Positions 57,498-64,000 of a stretch of DNA of 64,000 bases are shown one piece after another. This DNA is from Sclerodactyla briareus (taxonomy: Eukaryota > Echinodermata > Holothuroidea > Dendrochirotida > Sclerodactylidae). The notes under the pieces were generated by a model. The model saw only the letters and a list, made by a program, of their open reading frames with translations, did no database searches and was not told the origin of the DNA. Made by a program: the position numbers and the translations under genes. Every line of letters begins with the position of its first letter. Within the stretch, counting starts at the first letter, position 1. Location: the NCBI GenBank assembly GCA_026419785.1, contig JAODTK010002888.1:186001-250000 (forward strand). Reading direction: 5' to 3'.

Positions 57498-60400
57498 GTG
57501 AGTTACCTGTGTGAGGATCATCTGGGCCAGAAATGCATTTAAGTGGTGAAAATCAAGGGTTACATTCTCTGTTGGTTCATCGGGTCATAGGCCATCTTAG
57601 AGTTTGGAAAACATTCTCTGTTGTTCATCGGGTCATAGGCCATCTTAGAGTTTGGAAACCTACAAAGGTGTAGCTGCATGATCCACTTACACGGTGTTGT
57701 TGAATGTATGTTGCATGTTTTTATAAGAACTTAGGAATAATTTTTGTTTTGGGTTGATTCTCTGGATTGTCATCTCATTTACACACGATGCCTCAAGTTG
57801 TATTTTCTAGTCGAATTGCTGGAAAGGAGGGAAAGCAACACTAGAAACCAAAGATGACCAAACTGGGCCTGTGACTTTCGGGTTTTTTTCAGAGGCCTGA
57901 GTACCAGACCAAAATTTCAGGCGGCTACCCAGAATTACCTTTCACAATTGCGCAATCAGTTACTAGTAAGAGTTCACAGCGTCCGCTACGCCGCTCCCAG
58001 CTCATGCAATGATGAAACATGCCTCAACCAGGTTGATCGATACATCGTAGTAATAGTGCACCATAGATTTACGGCAAGAATAAGTTATGATTGAGTCATT
58101 GAAACTGCACAATGTTTGGCGGCAGATGTGCAGTCCCTGATGGTGAGAGGGATCCAACTTGCCATTGCAGCTTTTGGAGTACTGTAACCTATTGAATTTT
58201 AATAATTGAACTGCATGCAAAGCTTTACCGGTTGCTTAGCTCACTCACCCCAATGCGTCATACCTCTCTAAGATATACTTCGTGACTCACTGTTCCTAGT
58301 TGGAACACGTGCTCTGCACATGCTGTTATTCAGTGCCCTCCCGCCCACTGATAATGAACAGTGCACCACACAACAATAACCTAGTGGCCAATCATGTTGA
58401 CTTGTACAGAGCGACGACAACAAAACTTTAACTCACGTTAAGGTCAATGGGAATTGTCTATTGATTAAGAAGTGAATTTATTTGCGACTGTCGATCCGCG
58501 ATAGAATGATACTGCAATATAATTTGCGTGGGCCTTGAAATTTAGTGTTGTAGCTTCTTTATCAAGAGTGTATAGGGGCCCTATGGTGGTTGGGAAAAAA
58601 AAGGGACGTTAGTGTTGCCCATATGACGGCTGGTACAATTACCCTTTGTCTTGTGTCGGCTATGGGTGTCAGAAGAGTCAAGGAATCACTAAAGCCCTTG
58701 GCTTTCTGGTTCTGATTATTTTCGGTCAGTGAGTGAAAGTAATGGAGGTCTGATTGCACTGACGCGTCGGTCGATTCCTCCGACAGTTCAACTTGAGATG
58801 TAGATCAATCATGTCATGCTCGACATTGGAGGTTTGAAAATGAATTTGAAGCAGAGAAAATTATGCCTCATCTTATTTTCATGTTATACCTCTCATTTCG
58901 GGGGTTGGTTCGGTTATGTGATTTTTGTCGCCTGAAATGTGTTCAAGGAGAGACATAGTGGTATTGTGTGTGGCGTGTGTTGTGTCGTCTGTCGTCTTGT
59001 ATGTCTGTCTGTCTGTCCGTTGTCTGTCCGTATGTGCGGGGTAGTTAGATATCTCCTGAACCGTGGAAGCCCTCATGATGGACCTTCTTGTGGAGAGTGC
59101 GCGGTGAAGGATGCCGAGTTGCATCCACTTTTCGGCCCAACCAACAGACATTCTCATTGCAAAATTTGCATATTTGATGAAAACTGGCCCGGAAGCTTGG
59201 GTACAAGATATATCTTGATGGGTAGATTTGAATTGGTATCGTTCAGGGTATATAACAACTATAAGAGTACACGAATTGATCAGATTCCTGGCCTGAATAT
59301 GACTAATTAAGTAGTCTAATTTGCATAATTTCGGATATTTTGTGAATTTTTGATTTTGGGGAAACTTGGTGGAGATGGTTTATCTATAGTCCCAATGAAT
59401 TTTACAGTAGGGACGAGGGCCCAGAGGTCATTTAATGTTAATAATCTGTCCATTCAAGGCCACTTAGGGGTCAAAAAACTGTTTTCGGCTATAATCGGAG
59501 CATTGAAGATCTGTGAAGGATGGACGGTTCACCATTGTGATATAATTGTTGATCCTGCATGTGTGAGCCATGAACTCAATTTGATCTCTGTCGGGTGGTC
59601 ATGGGTTAAGGTTGAGTCTTGAATAAAATGTTATTTAAGGAGGTACCGGCACAAAATATAGAACACGGTTATTTGTGGATGGGATAGACATTTGTCGTGG
59701 CTTATGGAGGAGACAATCTCCGCCTTCAATCGGCATCTACTTTGGTAGTTACAAAGGGGTCAAAGTTTAATTTAAAGCTTTTTTTTTTCGCAATAACATT
59801 GGGCGTGATCTTTGGAATGCAATATGTTTCTAGGAGTGGATGCATCACATGAGAGAGAGTAACAATTTTTATAAAAACCGCCGGTCATTGAAGGTCATCA
59901 AAATCTCACGTAGGGGTAAAAAACTGATTGTATTACTGTTGACAATAGCATCTGGGAATGTCATCAGAAGAAAAAATGCTCCTAGGAGTGGATGTATTAC
60001 AGGAGAGTTACAATTCATAAAAACTGCCATGCATTAAGGCATTCAGGTCATTAAGGGTCAAAAACTGTTTTCTGGCCATAGCAGGAAGAATGGAATATTT
60101 GGTAGGCTGCCAAGGTTCGCCATTGGGATATAATTGTGACCTGCATGTGTGTGACCTATGACCTCAATTTGCCTCTGTCGGGTGAGTCATGTGGTTAAAG
60201 GTGTTGAGTCTGAATAAATGTGGCTTATTTAAGGAGCGGGTTACGGGCGAAAAAAATAGAAAGTTATTTTTGGATATGCTGGATAGACCTTTGTGTGCTT
60301 TATGGAGGAGACCCACTCACGACTCGACGGAACATTACTTTGGTAGTCACAGGGGTCAAAGCTAATTTACTAGCTTTTTCGTAATAACCATTGGGCGTGT

Positions 60401-61928
60401 TCATTGGAAAGTAATATGCTTCTAGGAGTGATGCCATCACATGGAGTGTAACAATTTTGATAAAAACCGTAATGTATTGAGGTCATCAAAGGTCACGTAG
60501 GGGTCAAAATCTGATTTTGTTTCGCCTGAACTTGGTTCAAAGAGAGACCCCATAGTGGTCCTTGGTCAGGTTACACATGCAGAAGCTTCTGTGTGTGTGA
60601 GAAGTGGGGGGGGGCGTGGTGGGGAGACAATGAAGAGATACAGACAAACTTTAGTAGATAAGACCAGTTTTCAATTGAGCTGTGGTTTACCTTTAAGTCT
60701 GCCAAAATGTAACATTGATCAGGTCACTAGGGGTTATTGCAGTGTGTATAAATTGCTTCATTCAGGCCAATGTGCACAGTTTGTTGAATTCCAATGAAAT
60801 GGATTAAGTGTGGTTCACAATTGGTCCTGAGATAGTGAATGATAATGGGTCAACAGAAAGTTGATTATGTCGAATTTGCATAATTTAGGCAATCTTAGTC
60901 ACCTTTCCACACAACTGATACGTAGACATGGTCAATAATTCGTCCTTATGGATTGAAATTGGTCACTGATTAGTGGGTGTTTCTGTCAAATGCTAATACC
61001 AGAACTTTAAAGCAACTCATTAAATGCCTCTTAATTGTTTGCAGGGTGACAACAGATGAAACACTGATCGCGAACCAGGAGGAGCACTGGGGCGGTAACT
61101 TGTTGAAAATGAATGATTCGGCCTGATTTTTTTCAGGACTGTACGTGATTTGTCATGAAAATAGTTGGCAAAGGGTCTTACTACTGCCGATTATTATGGT
61201 TCAAATATGTTGCTAGTGGCTTGTATGCAACTGTGCAAACTTGACACCTCGGTTTAAATGCAGTAATGGGTGCCCGTGTGGAGACTTTAGTATTCAGTAG
61301 GGGAGCCATCAGTGAATTCAGTGGATTGCTCTGCGAATTCCATTGTCAGAGCCGAGTACTAATATTGCCCGATCCGATGTCGATCCAATTATTGGTAGAG
61401 ACCTACAAAAAGCCCAATATTAAAATGTCATATGTATGAAAATCGGAGGACCATGAAATGAAAGGCCCACAATGCTTTATCGTCTTGAGGTTGCATCCGC
61501 ATGGACACTCAATTTTTGGCATCCAAGGCAGTCAAATTAATAGTAAAGGCCTCTTGTTTCTCGGTTGGAGTCAGAGGAAGGGGGTGTGGTTTAAAGGCCC
61601 GAACCTAACCTGATTGGCCTCTATCATATGAAGATACCTACATTATTCAAAGTGACTCACCTCTGCAACATTTCCACTTGAACGGTCAGTCACGGAGCTG
61701 ATTGGGTGGTGGTGGTATGTTATCCCAATATGTAGGAAATAGAAGAGCATTTTCAAGGAATTGCGAGTCATCAGAGTGACTGGGAGGATCAAGTTCAAGT
61801 GTATTTCTACTTCGCACTTCGCAAACAAAGAACAATAACATTACCTACGGAAATAGAGATCAGGCAAAAACAGGAATAGGCAGTCGAGAAGCCAGCTGTT
61901 CATTTTTCTGTTTCACTCTGCCCGACAG
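57498..61928 (+). other. LAMP intron (about 4.4 kb)
   Basis: A local duplication of about 50 bp (TTCATCGGGTCATAGGCCAT) lies at 57575-57650. A partial 310-bp-family unit is at 58540-58740, and Helitron-related copies fill 58925-60560. 60560-61900 shows no exon or clear repeat. Splice sites at both ends are canonical GT...AG. Confidence 0.6.
58925..60560 (+). repeat. Helitron-related dispersed element (copy B2)
   Basis: Starts TCGCCTGAAATGTGTTCAAG, AGAGACATAGTGGT, GTCTGTCTGTCTGTCC and CTCCTGAACCGTGGAAGCC, as copy B1 at 18405. It then carries two units of the block CACCATTGTGATATAATTGT ... TTAAGGAG (near 59530-59645 and 60115-60240), about 600 bp apart. The start motif reappears at 60518 (CGCCTGAACTTGGTTCAAAG). 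The block is the same one amplified in the element at 42815-45565. Confidence 0.6.
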
Positions 61929-62100
61929 ATAACTTCAACTCCACCCTCCCCTATGGAAAGCCCCTGAAGACAAACTTGAAGAAGCTCCTACAAGTGCGAC
62001 ACGAACCAAAGCATCGAGTTGTGAGTAGCAACCGGACCATGTCCCTTCTCCGAGGTGCGCTTCAAGGCCTATGGACATCGAGAAGGACACCTTCGCGCTG
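61929..62100 (+). CDS. LAMP-family exon: end of membrane-proximal lumenal domain
   Basis: TTTCACTCTGCCCGACAG precedes it and GTAAGG (62101) follows. Joined to the previous exon it restores a Tyr codon. Peptide blocks, split by small frame breaks, are NFNSTLPYGKPLKTN, then SYKCDTNQSIEL, then SSNRTMS, FSEVRFKAY and MDIEKDTFAL. They match the LAMP order: the S-Y-x-C-x-x-x-Q block with the third conserved Cys, then the V-x-x-x-A-F/Y-like strand. The fourth Cys should come just after this exon, followed by the transmembrane helix and a Gly-Tyr tail signal. At least three single-base breaks (near 61974, 62020 and 62073) argue for sequence errors, since conservation continues across all of them. Confidence 0.85.
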
Positions 62101-64000
62101 GTAAGGTCAATTCATCAACATTCGAGACCGACATGTGGAGACGGGTTCTCTCAAAGTGACGAGTGGATTGGCCACGAGAATTTTGGGGGGTTATATAGAC
62201 ATCAGGGTTACTGCAGTCATGGAAAAACCTGGATTAAGCACGACCTTTGGGGACGAAAATCAGGCTGCGAAAAGTTTTGCGTTTAGAAAAACGTGTTCAA
62301 AGTCATGGAAATTAATAATAATAATAATAATAAACACATACTTTTATTACGTAAGCCATTCCTGGCAATGTGAGAGATCCCGTCCCGCGGATATGCCACA
62401 GGCCGTTCGTCTCGTAGCATGCCATAGTGCAAAAAGTTCTATTCAGCAATTTTGATGGGATTATTTAGTGTTTCAAAGTCCATGGAAATAAGAATAATAA
62501 TGAATACATAATTTTATAGCGTCAAATACCAGAACGCCCCTAGGCGCTTTAAAGCAATACTAAGAAATACAGTGCGTGAAAACCAAAATATACACAGACT
62601 GTAAAAGAGTGATTAAAAATAGAAAATTAATGAAATATACAAGTGTAAAAATTCATGGAAAGTTGCATTGTTCTGTTGCTTTGGCTTCGATGTTTACAGG
62701 CTGTTGATGCGCTTGGCCTTTCTATGCTGTTTATAGATCAAGTCTCTAATGTAGGATGTCAAGAAATGGGTCATGGAACTTCTTATTGGTGTTGGGTAAG
62801 TCATGAAAAGTTCATGGAAATGATTGCCCAGAAACTGTGGGAACCCTAATACATAACGGAATCACCAGAGGCCATATTTTCATATCGATGGCGTGGAGGA
62901 GGTTGTGGATGTCGGAAGCACTTCAGACACGGTGGTAGATTATTTCAACCTCAGGTGATGTTAACTCTTGCCCTTTTCAGTGCTCTCAAACACCGAGCAG
63001 AGGGGAGGGGGAAGCTATGTCTCAACTGAAAGTTCAGGAAGAGCCTTAGGTGATCACCTTGATGTGTGTGCGTATAGTATGTGTGTGTGTGTGGTTGTCA
63101 CATTATCTATTATAACAGGATTTCTACCAAACGGTACTTGCCCGATATTTGACAAATTTTGTATTTAAGTATCGGAGGTGGGTCAACACTGTTCAAGTTT
63201 TGACAGTTATTGAGTTGGGTAACTAGCCTATTTCATGTAATTTATTCACTGAGTTTGTTAGCCAGATCAGGGACGAATCCTAGTTGCTATGGTGATTTGG
63301 TTTGCACAAAGGTACAGGATATAAGGTAGGTGAACTGATAGAATTTATGGGAAATATGCCGATTGAGTGGTCAAGTTTGCCAGTAGTTGAAAGGGAACTT
63401 CAAAGTTGTTTGAATTTTTATGAAACTCATGAATTTGGTCTTACCTTCAGTTCTGAATTTCTTTAACAGAGATTAAGGGTCACTGGAGGTCAATTCAATG
63501 TGTCCTAATTCTGCATATTTTATGCCAAATCTTGAAGTTTGATTTTCATGATACTCGGTGGGTATGGTTACCTCTAATTAAAAGTTCTCAACAAAGATTC
63601 AGGGTCATGGAGGTCATTAAACAATTTAATTGCTAGGTGTTCAAATTTTGAAGTAGTTTGTGAGATTTCCATATGTAGCATGGTTTGCCTTTAGACCAGG
63701 AGTTCTTGATTCCTTGACAAAAGTCGAGAATGTCGTATGTGTGTGTGTGTATGTGTGTGACGCTTTGCTTGTACACACCATAACTCACCCCACAGGATGG
63801 ATGAAGCTCATACTTGGTATGTTTGTTCCCCATGATGGGTACATGAACCCTATTGTTTTGGGGTCAGGTCAGTGGTCATCTGAGGTCAATAGAGGTCAAA
63901 GTCTGAAACCTTGTAAACAAGATAAGTTCAGAATGGTTGGTCCGATCAAGCTGAAATTGGTGTATAGCTCTCTTATGGGGAGTAGAGGGACCCCTATGTT
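62101..64000 (+). other. LAMP intron continuing past the window edge
   Basis: (AAT)n at 62311-62333 and a SINE-like AGCGTCAAATACCAGAACGC, GGCGCTTTAAAG piece at 62518-62555 (probably minus strand) are visible. 63720-64000 is the start of another RGGTCA-type unit. No transmembrane exon was found, so the gene's last exon should lie to the right. Confidence 0.5.
63720..64000 (+). repeat. RGGTCA-family unit, cut by window end
   Basis: GAAGCTCATACTTGGTATGT, TTGTTTTGGGGTCAGGTCA, GAGGTCAATAGAGGTCAAAG and TAGCTCTCTTATGGGGAGTA follow the same order as in the array at 48980-50580. Confidence 0.7.

Noticed and set aside
62868-63170. Last LAMP exon with transmembrane helix
   Set aside because: I looked for a hydrophobic helix followed by a Gly-Tyr tail after 62101; none with splice sites is present.

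Overview
The window is nuclear DNA from an animal, most likely a marine invertebrate. It has no bacterial-style gene packing, long stretches without coding sequence, GT/AG-bounded exons, tRNA-derived SINE-like repeats, microsatellites, and retroelement and Helitron-like relics. Inference: the style of the repeats (short-word GAGTC/AAGTC arrays, RGGTCA-rich dispersed families, a degenerate 2A-like peptide) resembles echinoderms and other invertebrate deuterostomes, but nothing here fixes the species. Single-base gaps break both the real exons and the repeat copies, often near short runs. This suggests either uncorrected long-read indel errors or, in the repeats, real decay.

The best-supported gene lies on the + strand at the right. 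Three exons (about 51412-51619, 57299-57497, 61929-62100) fit the membrane-proximal lumenal domain of a lysosome-associated membrane glycoprotein (LAMP). In order they give a Thr/Asn/Pro/Ser mucin-like hinge and the first domain cysteine, then the Ser-Ser-Cys-Gly / Gln-Trp-Gly segment, then the Ser-Tyr-Lys-Cys segment. Splice sites and reading phase agree across both introns. The last exon, with the transmembrane helix and cytosolic tail, is not visible and should lie beyond the right edge. A possible signal-peptide exon followed by GTAAGT sits at 25719-25761; its link to the LAMP gene is not shown.

The rest is mostly repeats. Left (1-17 kb): a candidate inverted-repeat element (2055-2865), a 39-bp minisatellite, a decayed DIRS-type reverse transcriptase (about 4330-4640), a GGCCTCG fold-back (6971-7115), a roughly 190-bp tandem satellite (12440-13370), an AT microsatellite, and scattered GCGCGC hairpins. 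Middle (17-31 kb): a pair of 0.7-0.8-kb direct repeats around a dispersed element, nested GAGTC and AAGTC arrays around a segment with a degenerate 2A-like motif, a 1.4-kb inverted-repeat element, and a non-LTR retrotransposon 3' remnant. Right-middle (31-46 kb): two inverted copies of a Helitron-like element (31675-33155 and 42815-45565) with matching ends, a SINE with two tRNA-like heads, and another SINE. Right (48-64 kb): a tandem array of about 310-bp RGGTCA-containing units, a CATC microsatellite, and further copies of the Helitron-related family inside the LAMP introns. No rRNA, functional tRNA gene, CRISPR array or prokaryotic feature was seen.
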